A stretch of DNA of 64,000 nt. Source: Branchiostoma belcheri. Taxonomy: Eukaryota; Chordata; Leptocardii; Amphioxiformes; Branchiostomatidae. Location: the NCBI RefSeq assembly GCF_001625305.1, contig NW_017804020.1, forward strand, positions 4,439,144-4,503,143, given 5' to 3'. Position numbers and translations under genes: made by a program. Position 1 is the first letter of the stretch. Every line of letters starts with the position of its first letter. The notes under the pieces are model-generated. The model was not told the origin of the DNA, made no database searches, and was given only the letters and a program-made list of their open reading frames with translations. This document shows, one piece after another, positions 36,032-46,703 of the stretch.

Positions 36032-37481
36032 ATGGCGTCCCCAGTCTCTGTTCTTTGCGTAGTTTTGCTGTCTGCCTGTGCGGTCCACGCAGACAGACCG
36101 TCCCGACAGTTTGAGGAGGTGAAGCCTGACCAGGCGTCGTGCGTGCAGGACGGGGTCTCCTACCCGATCGGCGCGTCTGTACCGGACGACGATCCCTGCA
36201 CGTTCGGCTGCTTCTGCGCCAGCCCCGGTAACGTAAGTATTTGCAGTGCCGATTCGGCAAACTGAGGACATATATTTAGCAAAACTCAGCTGCCTTGTTG
36301 ATTACGGAAAGCTGTCTTACATCCTGGCGGCGATTAGTTCAGTCACAGTCTGCACGGAAATTCCACGCCATCAAAAGCATTGGACGGGCTATGATGAATT
36401 TGACCGCATCCTTATTACTAAACAATCAAGATTATTTTCGCTAAAACCGCACGTTGACACCCCAAAATGATTATCTCAAACCCAGTTTGATACCCAGACA
36501 TGATCAAGAGAGTCAGAGTCTATTCCTAAATTATAAGCCAACTATAAGGTCAACCACTTGACTTTCAACAGATGGTTTAGCCGTAAGTTATAACTATATA
36601 TGTTGCACAGGTGATCTGTGCGGTTGTGAAGTCCCCCCGTAGCTGCGCCTTCATGCAGCCGGCGTGTGTTGACGCCGTGTACGTGAACGACCCGACACAG
36701 TGCTGCCCCTACATGACCTGTCCTAACGGTGAGAACATGCACATATGTTTATACATGTACTCAGTTTAGATAGATAAATGTACTATGTATACACACAATA
36801 CAACAAGAATTCGGAGATCTCATACCTCCATGAAATATATGAGTTTTTGTAAAAATTAATGTTTTTTATTTGTCTCATTGGCTATGGAAATAAGGTCATA
36901 ATCTAGTTTACTTTAGGGTTTCCTAGATTCAAACTACAATATTTGGCGTGTGACATTCCTCTCCTTGTGAACAATTAATTTCAACATGCCCTCATACATT
37001 ATGCAAATGACCTCTACATTAACATGATATATACATAGTGATGTTAACTTTAAAGTAACTTACACATGTCGCAAAATTCCCATCATCATAAGGAACCACG
37101 GAATTTTCACAATAATTATGCAAATTAGGTCATCATTTGCATAATTGTATCTGTTAATGTTCCACCTGCCATAGATTACATAATTACATGTATAAAAGTA
37201 TTATTATGTCAATTTTATGGAGGTGAAAATTGAAATACCTGCTTGACATTTTAAAATCATATTGCCAGAGATGTACAGAATCATATTTTTTCATGAAATT
37301 CATTTTGTAAATGCTTTAGTGTCCTGTTTCCTTCCGTACAGGTGAGAACTGCCAGGCGGGAGACCAGATCATTCCCGCCGGCCAGACTGTGGAAGTGGAC
37401 GGTGCGCATTGCCGCTGTCACGGCATGCTGGCCGTCTGCTCCGCCACGGTCAGTCACGAGGCGGTCATGCCTCTCAACTAG
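36032..37481 (+). CDS. small secreted cysteine-rich protein, VWC type, copy 2
   Basis: Three exons (36032-36232, 36611-36728, 37342-37481), 152 residues, phases as in copy 1. The signal peptide MASPVSVLCVVLLSACAVHA is followed by a VWC-like pattern: SCVQDGVSYPIGA, CTFGCFCASPG, VICAVV, SCAFMQPAC, QCCPYMTCPNG. The third exon has NCQAGDQIIPAGQTV and HCRCHGMLAVC, a partial second VWC half. Unlike copy 1 it lacks the Thr-rich tail. Exons 2 and 3 are duplicated at 46704-47208. Poly(A) signal AATAAA is at 37571. Secretion is well supported; the function is unknown. Confidence 0.78.
36833..37226. repeat. MITE-like insertion present only in duplicated block A
   Basis: TACCTCCATGAAAT at the left end has an inverted counterpart ATTTTATGGAGGTGA at the right end. 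The segment is absent from the equivalent place in copy B (about 46945), so it is an insertion in A or a deletion in B. Confidence 0.6.
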
Positions 37482-37570
37482 TTCGGGCAGCAGCGGTGCA
37501 AAGCAAGAATAGAGGCACCGGAAAACCGACATGCAAAAGAAGTCAGCTGTTGAATCGTCAGAATCATCAG

Positions 37571-37576
37571 AATAAA
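37571..37576 (+). terminator. polyadenylation signal AATAAA, VWC-like gene 2
   Basis: 90 bp after the stop codon. The duplicated copy has the same signal at 47282. Confidence 0.75.
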
Positions 37577-37989
37577 CACCTTTGCGAGCCACATATTGTG
37601 TCAAAGGTGTCCTCGTCTTTCACTGTATACAATAAACCTCATAACTAAGAAGGAGAGAAGAATTGAACTGTATAGTGGAAAAAGAACGGTTTAGCTATTT
37701 TAGATTTGTTTCTGCGTGTGTTTTTCAGCGATATTTCTAATAAACACACTGAGTATTGTCATACATCCTCAGTGCTAAAAATATTTGTCTGTAAGACTAG
37801 AAGGGTCGTAAAGCAGTGAGGATAAAGGGGTGAAGTCTGCCGTCTCTGATTGCCATTTTGTAGAAGGTAGCAGAGTTGTTGCCTAGAATTTGACTTATAG
37901 GGGCCTGCGCCTAAAAAACCTCACCATGCGCCAGTAGTGCGGGATGCCCCGTTTTACTACCGGGAGTTAAACTTTCTACAAGGTAATCT

Positions 37990-38221
37990 CTAAAAATGCC
38001 CAAACAGTTCAGTAGGGCCCGGGTTATAGTTCACTCTATGGTCAAACTTCTTCCAAAGCGAGGGGCGGCCTGCGCACGCGCTGATGACGACTACCCTGTC
38101 CCTAAACTCCAGCAGGTCTTCCTTGATCCTGGTGTCCAGTTCCCGGACTCCCCTCGTCAGCTCTCCGCCTTTCACCCGGTCCATCGGAGGGGGGAAGCCT
38201 TCTCTCATCATCGCGAGGTAC
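37990..38221 (-). pseudogene. orphan copy of the last exon of the methyltransferase-like gene
   Basis: A 77-codon exon from acceptor (38222) to stop (37990), nearly identical to the functional exon at 47786-48017; visible differences include ELTRGV for ELARGV. Its upstream exons are not duplicated with it. The next minus-strand exons upstream belong to the ADAMTS-like gene, so it has no proper partner, although splicing from 38870 into this acceptor would create a fusion end. It is open, so either recent or kept. Confidence 0.75.
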
Positions 38222-38358
38222 CTGGTGAAAGAAAAACAGGATTCTCACATCTGTTCATGTTCTAAACATCTGATGTACAGAAACTAGAGTGGAGAAACGA
38301 AATAATTTTAACAAAAAATAAGTTGTTTGCCACAGATAAACAAACAAAACTATTGTTA

Positions 38359-38428
38359 TCTTATTTTATTTCATTTTATTTCATTTTATTTCATTTTATT
38401 TCATTTTATTTCATTTTATTTCATTTTA
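38359..38428. repeat. TTTCATTTTA microsatellite, copy A
   Basis: About seven 10-bp units. It marks the right end of duplicated block A. The equivalent array in copy B (48154-48385) is about three times longer. Confidence 0.9.
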
Positions 38429-38869
38429 ACAGTAACTGATGCCAGAAACAGATCTAAATATATATTTACATGTAACATCTCTCACAATGCAAGAATAAGT
38501 ATGTAAATGCAGAAAAGATTGATTTGTTATTAGAAAAATATTAAAAACCACAATAATCCCCAGAAACAAAAAAGCTGCATTGTTTCCTCGTAAAATATCA
38601 GGAGTAAGACTTCAGACCTGTGTTAGGGTAAGACCCTGTGGATTTCACAGCTGTGAGGGTTGGAGGGAGGGAGTACTTTCCTATTTCCAGCTGTTGCCAA
38701 CAGGAGTACTTCCCATGGGTGCTGATAGCATCAAGACCCAGGTGGACCTCCTGCTAGCAGCTGGCTGATAATACAGGCAGGTGAAACTCATCTGTATCCA
38801 AAACCAGTCTGCTACCTGGTGTTCCAACATGTATTATGCTGTTGCAATTTGAAAGTCAAAGTCCCTTAC
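38429..38869. other. non-coding stretch 3' of the ADAMTS-like exons
   Basis: I see no further thrombospondin repeat or GON exon between the microsatellite and the last ADAMTS-like donor. The short ORF at 38580-38768 has no recognisable domain. Confidence 0.55.
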
Positions 38870-41800
38870 CTCAGTCCATGAGCCAGTTCTCCACTCTGTT
38901 CTGACCCAGACGGGTGGAGGAGGTGTGGTGGGCAGAATTTCCAGGCACGGAGCAAACTCACAGTCCTCGATGTCGACATGCCTCGCAGCAGCATCACACT
39001 CACTGTCCTCAAGTTCCTCCCCTTTGGGAGTCCTGCAGACCACAGCTCGCAGACGGTACCCACGGCCGCATGTCACAGTACACTGGAGTGGGGGGAGAAA
39101 GAGACATTTGAGGTCTAACGTTAATAATTATCTAACATACAATGCATCAATTCAGATACTCATTTATATGGGTTACACTTGTCTTCACATTCTCAGACAC
39201 TGATATGTGAAACGTCTGACTATTAAGGCAATTCATTCGCAACTATGCTTTCGTATTACATATTAACATGATAATAATTACGACATATATCATGTTCTAT
39301 CCAGGATTTTGCCCGGCTAACTGACCTGTCCCCAGTTGCCATAGTGCCAGGTGAGACACTCCCCCAGGTTACATGGCTGCTTCATCTCAGGCCTGGAGTC
39401 CAACTCGCAGTCGCTCACGTCCACCTCCTGCACGCCGTTGTGGCAGAACGCCTGGCGATGACGAACACCATCCCCACATGTGACCGAACACTACAGGAGA
39501 GAAGGCAAAATTATTCATACATGTGATCTTGTCTGCCAGTGGTACACAGATGACCAGCTGATGGTAATTGGTACTAATAGTAATTCTGAAGAAAAAAAAT
39601 GTCGTCTCTAGGACAACTTTTCTGCTTTTCTTCGTACAGTTGTTTTAAACAGGGACTTTCCTTGTACATTAGACATATATGTACTCTACTTAGTGTTTGC
39701 CTACTTAGTGTCAGACACTAAGTGGGCAGACACTAAGTTCAGTTAGCTAAACTTGTTTAAGATGTGTTGATGGCAGTTACAGTAAGGGAAACTCACCCCA
39801 GTCCAGTCGTTGACTACCCACTGCGGGCAGGCATGATCGTTGCAGATCTGGTCGACTATCCGGTTGCTGGCATCACACTCGTCGTGAGAGACCGGGCTCC
39901 CACTGCTGTCCAGGCAGCTGGCATCGCGGAACCGGCTGCCTCCGCCACAGGTCCGGGTGCACTGGTGACACATCGTACATGTACTTTCATTTTGTGCTGA
40001 AAGGATGGATATTTAGACCGACCCCCCCTAAGCACTAAATTCTATTGATGACACCCTCTGCAAACTCATTCACACAACGCAAGATGAGAGCAAATTAAAA
40101 GAAAAAGTAGACCAAAAAACTACTTCAAGTTTCCTAAATAAGAGACCACAAGCATTGTAATAGGACCTGCAGTTACAAGACATGGTGCTCCACCTTGGGC
40201 ACACTAAAGATCCCACCACTTATCCAAAGATTAGGGTTGAATAAAAAATTTACCTCAGACCACTGTGTGAACTCCCAGTGAGTAGGCAGACATTCCCCAG
40301 AACACCTCTCAACATCCGAGGGTCGCTGATCCTCACAATACTTGTCATCCACGACGATCGGCTGACTGCTCAGGGGGTTCTTAACACACTGGATAACTCT
40401 GGTGACAGTTCCAGTTCCACATCGCACTGAGCACTCACTGGTATGGGCTATCACCCACCTATGGGAGGAGCATAGTATTGTAAACATTACGTTGTTTACA
40501 ATAAATGCATAAATATCATAGCTTTTGGTTGCAATCAAAGCTATCAATTTTCCTTATTTCTCTCTTAGTGTTGTTCAGGCACTACACCCTAAATGTTATA
40601 AGTAAAATAGAACTACAAAAAGGAAAGAGGAGAGCAGCTCACATGATCTCACAGTCCATGTTACAGGTGGAGGTGATGGTGCCAGGTTTGCTCAGGTGGT
40701 GGCAACGTTGGTCAGAGACCACATGGCCATCGTCTTCCCGGATACACTGCACCTTCTTCTTCTTCTGGCCTGGAAGACAAAAAAATGCCATGGTATTAAA
40801 AAATTCTGGCCTAAGTGGCTGGGTTCAAACCACATGGTTAGGCATATGTAGATCCTTCACCTTGTGGACATGTTGTACTGTTAGACAAAACCCTATATTC
40901 CCATATAAGGAAAATCAAACAAAATGTAGTGTAGTTAGGCAAATCTTGCCAACCTTGTAAATGTTTTGAATCTGCGGTAAACTTCTTTCAGGAGCCCTAG
41001 AGCCCAGGAGCTGGCCTCCATAGACTCTGTTAACAGTCTGGCATCCAGGCTACCTTTTGCGGGAGGTTCAAGTTACAACAAGACACCTTCAACTCCACTA
41101 CTCCCACAAGACAAAGGAGAAGCTCACCTTGGCAGACCTTGCTGCACTCCCCCCATGGCCCGTTGGGATCCCACCTGAACTGTGGCTTCTCCACAGGGAA
41201 ACTGTAGGAGTAGCGGATGTCTGGACGGTACAGCTTCCCTACAGACAGAACCTGGCAAAGACAAAACAGATGATAACCATCTACATCTGTAGAAGACATT
41301 GCAAAGGTCCTATACTTTTGTTGTGTCAGTTTATTTTATCATTACATATAATTATCATATATTGTTAATAGGCTGCCTTACCATGACTACAATATCCTCG
41401 TCAATGCGTTTGGTCCCGTTGACACGTTCGATGGCATTGTCAGAGCCAGAGTACTCCAGCACTGCAGGTCCTGCCACCCTGATCTCCCTCTTAAACATGC
41501 TGACGACAAAGTTCCCGTTCAGGATGTACTCGCCATTACTTCTTCTCAGGGCTGAGGTAGGAAGATAAGACGCTGTATTAACCAGATGCGTGTGTGGTGC
41601 CAAATTTCCATTGGTTATGGAGTTAGGTAGGAGGAAGAAGGTTAAGATTGCTTTATCTTGGCAGTTTAGCCACGCAACATTTGGTTTATGGCAATGATTG
41701 TAAAAAAAAAGGTGCCCCAAACAATGAAACCAATAAACAAATAAATATGAGCCATCTTAATTGTCATTAAAGTTGGATGCTGGTAAAAGTCCTCAGTAGT

Positions 41801-44800
41801 CACACCAAGACCTACCGAGATAGTTGTCATCATCCACACGTCCGTAGTAGCCGTGCTGCCTGATGTCAATGTTTGTGGCCCCACGAGGGATGGTGACAAC
41901 ATCATTGTAACCTGGGAGACAAACATATTCACAACATGGATTCAGTTGGATGGTTTTAGCATATACATAAATACATCCAGAATACTACACGGTGTATTCT
42001 ATATAACTTGAGGTATAAGACCAACCCAGAGGAGACTATCAATATTTGGCTCTTAATTTTTGATTTTCAAAATCCTGGATCCATTTTTAATTTCTTCTTG
42101 ATAAGACCAGTACATTCATTGTACATTAAGATGATTTTTACATTGATGAAAATTACAATGACAAGGGAATTGGTGGGTAAAGGTAACCTGAAAGATACAT
42201 GTAAGTTAACACCAATAACAGTAACCCATGACTTCTAGCGGGGACCTGAAACCGCAAGTTTGGCTTCTAGCTGGGTGGCTGGCTAATTCCATACTTCAGA
42301 TGTCCTTTGCAGTTATAGGAAACATCAGTGGCACAACTGATACAGATCTGCCTTCTACCCAAATCTGAGGGAGGAAGGAAACGTCTGCAGTTCTTCCACC
42401 ACCTTCATCAATCCTCCCTCTCCATTTTGGGTGGCACAAGGTCTTGACCTTGTGTCTTCATGTTCCCCAACATAGGATAGAGACAATCTACATCATTTTG
42501 TAATGTTAATAACTTGGCCTTGAAGACTTGTATGTGTAAGCTGTCAGACTTTGATAAGGACGGCCCTTGAAGATCGAAGAAAGTTGCAGACAAGTAAAGA
42601 TTGTGACCTGTCAAACCAGCTAAGATTTGTAGGAATCTCAGGAAAAACTATTGACAAAAATTTTTTGCCACTTGATCTTTTGAAGTCTGCATAGATGCAT
42701 AAAGATGATATTTGTGAGGGCTAACAGGGTAGAAGAACAAACAAGAGACATACATGAATGGGATATCTACACCACCTATACACGAATTTCAGCTTTGGGA
42801 CTTCTTAGACAAGAGGTTGTGGCCTACTTGCCAACTAGCTTGTTCTCCAAGATTTCCAGAAGGACGACACATAGCTGACAGGTAACCATAGTAACACATT
42901 AAATCAGCTGAGAGTTGTTACACTTTCAGGGAAAAATATTTAGTCAGAACACGTTTCTTTGTCTATCACAATGGACCAAATGTACAAACCCAATTCAGAC
43001 AGTTTACCGAATCCTGACAAAGAACAAGAGCTGGTCATTCTTCGATCGACATTTGTAAACTATAGCTGATTATAGACTTCCTCTCAGCTGTTGGGTAGAG
43101 GACGTGTCCACCCACAGCTCTAAGCTATGAGTGACATCGGAAAAACACCTGGTGATTGGAACTGCACAGCTGCATCTATTTTCAGGGCAATCAAGGACAC
43201 TAGGAAAAAAATGTTGTGTTTCCGGTTACCCGACCGACCCTATGAAAAAAAAACCCGACCCTAGCCTTTTTTGGGCCGACCAAAAATTTCGAGCTGCTAG
43301 CAGTCGGTTTCGCGGCAGAGCGAGAGAGCCCGGGCTTTAAAACGTTTTAACGATCACCGGCGCATCAATTAGATCGGCATTTTTTTTTGTCACTGTTGCC
43401 CAGGCAAGCGTTTCTATAGTTTGTCTACTTTATTTTGCTGTTTTTCTCTGTTTGTTTACTTATTTTACCACCGAATATGCAATCCTAGATGATCCGAGTG
43501 AAGTTATAAATGCCCCGGTCCGCCGTACATAATAGGCGGCGGGCGTGAGGTAACGTTAGGGATGTGCAAAAACATCGCGGAAAATAATCCTATAACACTC
43601 GAAAAAAGGCAGCATATTTACACGTGCCCACAAACATTTTTATGGCTAATTATTGACCAGTTTTGGGGAGTTTTGTTATGTCCTTGGAGTTTTGTTTAGA
43701 GCGGGACGGAAAGCCGTGCCGCGACTCCGACTCCGTGCACTTCCGTGTTACATTACGTTGTATGTGACCAACAAAATTACGCCAAAGGCACCACAAATCC
43801 ACATGTACATATATTTTTTCCCGAAATTTCTTTTGAGTACGCATTTCGTCAATAGGATGTTGCTAATTAGTCGTAGAAATAAGGTAGAAACCAGCGTAAA
43901 TGTGGCTCTCTCGAGATCCAGCTCTCTGCATTTCGCGCGGGGAAGGGCGCCCGGCCCAGCATGCAACGGGCTTCGTTCCAGCCAATCAGAGCGCAGGTCA
44001 TCTAAGGTGAACCAATCAGACCGTGGCTACTTGCATATTATAATGAGCATGCTGCTTCACATGCCGGCGGCCGGCCCTGAGTGCGCGGGAAATTTGTTTT
44101 GCAACTATATTTTTACGGGGATTTTCTGACGTTTGACGCTGACTTGGCACGATATGATAGCACTACCATGTACACGCTACCGTAGGCGGCAAATGAGTGG
44201 TCATTTTTATACAATCGTCGAGAAATTTTGGCGTTATGCACCCGGAAGTGAGCCGATCTCAGTTTGCGTTCCCTCGATTTTTGACAGTTTCCCCCGTGTT
44301 TCTCCCCTCAAAATAAGAAACAAAACTACCGCTATTAAATATAACCATATATTACAATTATCATTTCAACATGATAGATCTATTATATATTCCTTTATTT
44401 AAGTATGATATCATCATGGTTGTGGAAAGTCCTCAGCTGGCGAACCGAGTCCTTGCGCCGGGAGTGACGGTACATTTTACCGTGAGTATTAAAGCCGCTA
44501 GTACTACTAGTAGTAAGCCGCGCGCCTTACAAAAATTATAATAATTTTTCTTTTGTGCCAAAAACCGCCGTGAATTTAAGGCATGAGTTACCGATTTACA
44601 TTTCTTCTACGGCAGATATTTCTTGTTTCGTCACGTCCCATGACGTCCTGTGAGAGCGGTAGGCCGCCGCTGGTACAAAATGTACAAGACGTCGTCTGCC
44701 CACTGCTACACTTTGTTGACATACATTGTATTACACAACGTAATTTTCCGCTAGAAATAACGATAGAATAGCATTAAAAGATAGCACAGTCGACACATGG

Positions 44801-46350
44801 ATACGAATCACATGTCCACTTGCCTCTGGTACTGTTACTAGTATTTTTAAAGGGGCAACATCGCAACACATTAGCGGACGCCCCAGGAGGTGGCAAATTG
44901 CTATTGTCTTGTCGGCGCGCAAGACAAACATGAAATCCGACCCTATCGGTAACGCGTTAGAAATAATTTCTGACGATTTTCTAACGATCTTCTGACGAAA
45001 ATCTAACCAAATACTGACGAAAATCTAACCAAATACTAACGAAAATCTAACTCGTTAGTAACGGGGTACCCGGTTAACTATAACGCGAACGGTGCTGTAT
45101 ATACAAACTCTTTTGTTGAAGAATTTTACGATCTGTTTTATACTGCCCAATTTTCTGTGTAGTACAAACAGATCATACGTTCATTGTCCCGGCTTTGACT
45201 AATAAAAAAAAGGGAATCCCTACCTACCGACCCTAATTTTTTCTGGACTGTAATAGGAAACACAACATTTATTTCTATATTCAACTAGGAAGGACTTCTA
45301 TAGATGGACATATCTCGATGACAATCAGCTCACAACAACAGTCCTATCCAAAGATTTTGAGAATTAGGGACTTCATTGTCTTTGAGTAACATGTCCCATT
45401 TTGATATTCTTTATCTCAGTATTGCAGTGCAAGCATGTCTAACCCTTGGAAGATGGGGAACAACAGACGATAAACCGGACAGCGAATGAGTGAGTTATTA
45501 CCTTTTCAGTAACTTAAGCATGCATTGCCCTTACAAGGAGCACCCCAGATCTATAACAGATCTATAAGTAGTTACAGAGATTACTGTAGGTACAAATCAA
45601 TGAGCCTATTAAACGTGATTGTCAGAACTGTTCATGGGTGATGGAGGGGAATATTATTTCAATTATCATGAATAAAATCTTTGAAACATGTAATACATTG
45701 TAAAGGCACAATAATTTTTTTCTTGTTCCCAATGTCTAATTATATATCAGCCAAAAATAGGTCACCTTTTCAAAGAATAGACTGAGAAATTCAGTTAGTT
45801 GACCTTTTGTGATCTTGGAACATGCTGTGAAGCCAAGACTAATAAGATTTTCCATGTGTTTTCCATACAGTTCTGTGTGTCCTTCTCTTTATGTAGTTCT
45901 GATGGACATGTTGGCTGCATGCAGGCAATGAGGCAGGATTCCAACACCTATACAAAGCTTTCCCTCGGCCAAAATTCGTAAATGTTTTATGTTTTCAGTT
46001 TTCTGTAAAACTTCTTCTGACACATTGTTAGCAGTAAGACTGTCGTATGCTGCACCTGTAATTCCGACTTGAGGCAACAGGTGGAGAAGTTGTGGGTGTT
46101 TCAGTATCAGCTTGCGGTACTTACCATACTGGATGAGGTTGAATGTTCCGGCTACAGTCTTGCAGGAGGAGTTATCACCGCCACACACCCCACACTTGTC
46201 TCGCCGAGCCTTCGAGTTCAGAACCCGGTCACAGCCTGCTACAGGCTGGGGTGGCTGTGGGGCGGGCGTAGTTTCCGTACCGCCCTGTCCGTGAACCGCC
46301 GGTCCTGCCGACAATATCAGCACCAGTACAACCACCTGGCACGGAATCAT
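38870..46350 (-). CDS. chimeric ADAMTS9/20-like gene without protease, first exon from ELAPOR
   Basis: Nine exons (46350-46125, 41911-41816, 41551-41382, 41251-41128, 40769-40643, 40458-40254, 39961-39797, 39490-39326, 39082-38870) keep one open frame of 497 codons. Exon 1 starts as an ELAPOR exon-1 copy (signal peptide [16 protein letters not shown] to PPQPVA) and continues in frame as the end of an ADAMTS Cys-rich domain ([20 protein letters not shown]). Then follow the spacer ([51 protein letters not shown]) and thrombospondin type 1 repeats ([44 protein letters not shown], start of another at 38870). These match ADAMTS9/20 (GON-1 class) closely. Metalloprotease, remaining repeats and GON domain are absent. 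No terminal exon was found; reading past the last donor gives a stop at 38834. A secreted ADAMTS-like protein is predicted if transcribed; otherwise it is a rearranged gene fragment. Confidence 0.82.
39689..39737. repeat. near-perfect palindrome, 24-bp arms, 1-nt centre
   Basis: Arm 39689-39712 is inverted at 39714-39737 with about two mismatches. Each arm itself contains CTTAGTGT twice. It lies in an intron of the ADAMTS-like gene. Confidence 0.85.
43037..43101. repeat. 65-bp sequence with an inverted copy at 46629-46694
   Basis: The segment ATTCTTCGATCGAC...GGGTAGAGG recurs in inverted orientation at 46629-46694 with a 2-3 base difference. The distal copy sits exactly between the end of the ELAPOR-derived segment and the start of duplicated block B, so it looks like a small inverted filler at a rearrangement junction. 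Confidence 0.85.
43207..45283. mobile_element. putative non-autonomous DNA transposon, about 2.1 kb
   Basis: AAATGTTGTGTTTCC (43209-43223) is inverted at 45256-45270, and both ends continue with CCGACCCTA-type repeats near GAAAAAA runs. ACTAGGAA occurs at 43199-43206 and again at 45284-45291, a candidate 8-bp target-site duplication as in hAT elements; the right inverted repeat lies a few bases inside, so the exact end is uncertain. The interior has a CpG-rich zone with two CCAATCAG boxes (about 43980-44020) and a short tandem array, but no transposase. It lies in a 4.2-kb intron of the ADAMTS-like gene. Confidence 0.6.
44992..45055. repeat. short tandem array of about 20 bp
   Basis: About three copies of CTGACGAAAATCTAACCAAA (with TAAC for TGAC in the last) inside the putative transposon, followed by CTCGTTAG. 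Confidence 0.8.
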
Positions 46351-46629
46351 GTTGGCTTCTTCTTCCGCGAATTCCGTCTGCTCCCGACGCGCGATTAGGC
46401 TGGAAAAAAATAGCTAATCTTGGGGAAATGGCCCTCCCTACTGCAAGCTGCCGAGCCAACTACGTTTACCGTTTGTCTGGAGCAAATTACGGCTCTACCA
46501 GCCCAACATATGGGGAAGAAACATAAAAATTTGGGGCTGACACCTATTTTTTGGTCCCTCACCCACTGCTTTGTACTTCTCCCCACAATGCACCGCGATG
46601 GCCAACCTTTGACCCACCTGTTCGATGTC
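46238..46629. repeat. copy of ELAPOR exon 1 plus upstream sequence
   Basis: This 392-bp segment matches 19205-19596 with only scattered substitutions and single-base indels. It holds the ELAPOR signal-peptide coding sequence and about 280 bp upstream of the start codon. It ends just before the TCTCGCGA cluster and X-boxes of the source promoter. On the left it joins ADAMTS Cys-rich coding sequence in frame; on the right it abuts the inverted 66-bp filler. Confidence 0.93.
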
Positions 46630-46694
46630 CTCTACCCAACAGCTGAAAAGGAAGTCTATAATCAGCTATAGTTTACAAATGTCGATCGAAGAAT
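46629..46694. repeat. inverted copy of 43037-43101 at a rearrangement junction
   Basis: It separates the ELAPOR-derived segment (ending at 46629) from duplicated block B (starting at 46694). It includes CCTCTACCCAACAGCTG and TCGATCGAAGAAT. Confidence 0.85.
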
Positions 46695-46703
46695 GTTGCA
46701 CAG

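Larger units (their letters stand above)
36602..38428. repeat. duplicated block, copy A
   Basis: Near-identical to 46694-48383. It begins about 9 bp before exon 2 of VWC-like gene 2, runs through exon 3 and the last exon of the methyltransferase-like gene, and ends in a 10-bp microsatellite. Copy A carries an element of about 400 bp (36833-37226) that copy B lacks; copy B carries a 55-bp insertion (46850) and about 85 extra bases near 47690 that copy A lacks. Confidence 0.9.

Noticed and set aside
43653-44129. 158-codon ORF in the putative transposon
   Set aside because: No recognisable domain, and the reverse strand is open over much of the same CpG-rich stretch; no transposase motif seen.
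41128-46350. Interpreting the ADAMTS exons as a complete ADAMTS9/20 gene with the protease upstream to the right
   Set aside because: Upstream of the Cys-rich exon the sequence is ELAPOR exon 1 and promoter, then duplicated block B; no propeptide or metalloprotease exon occurs anywhere in the window.
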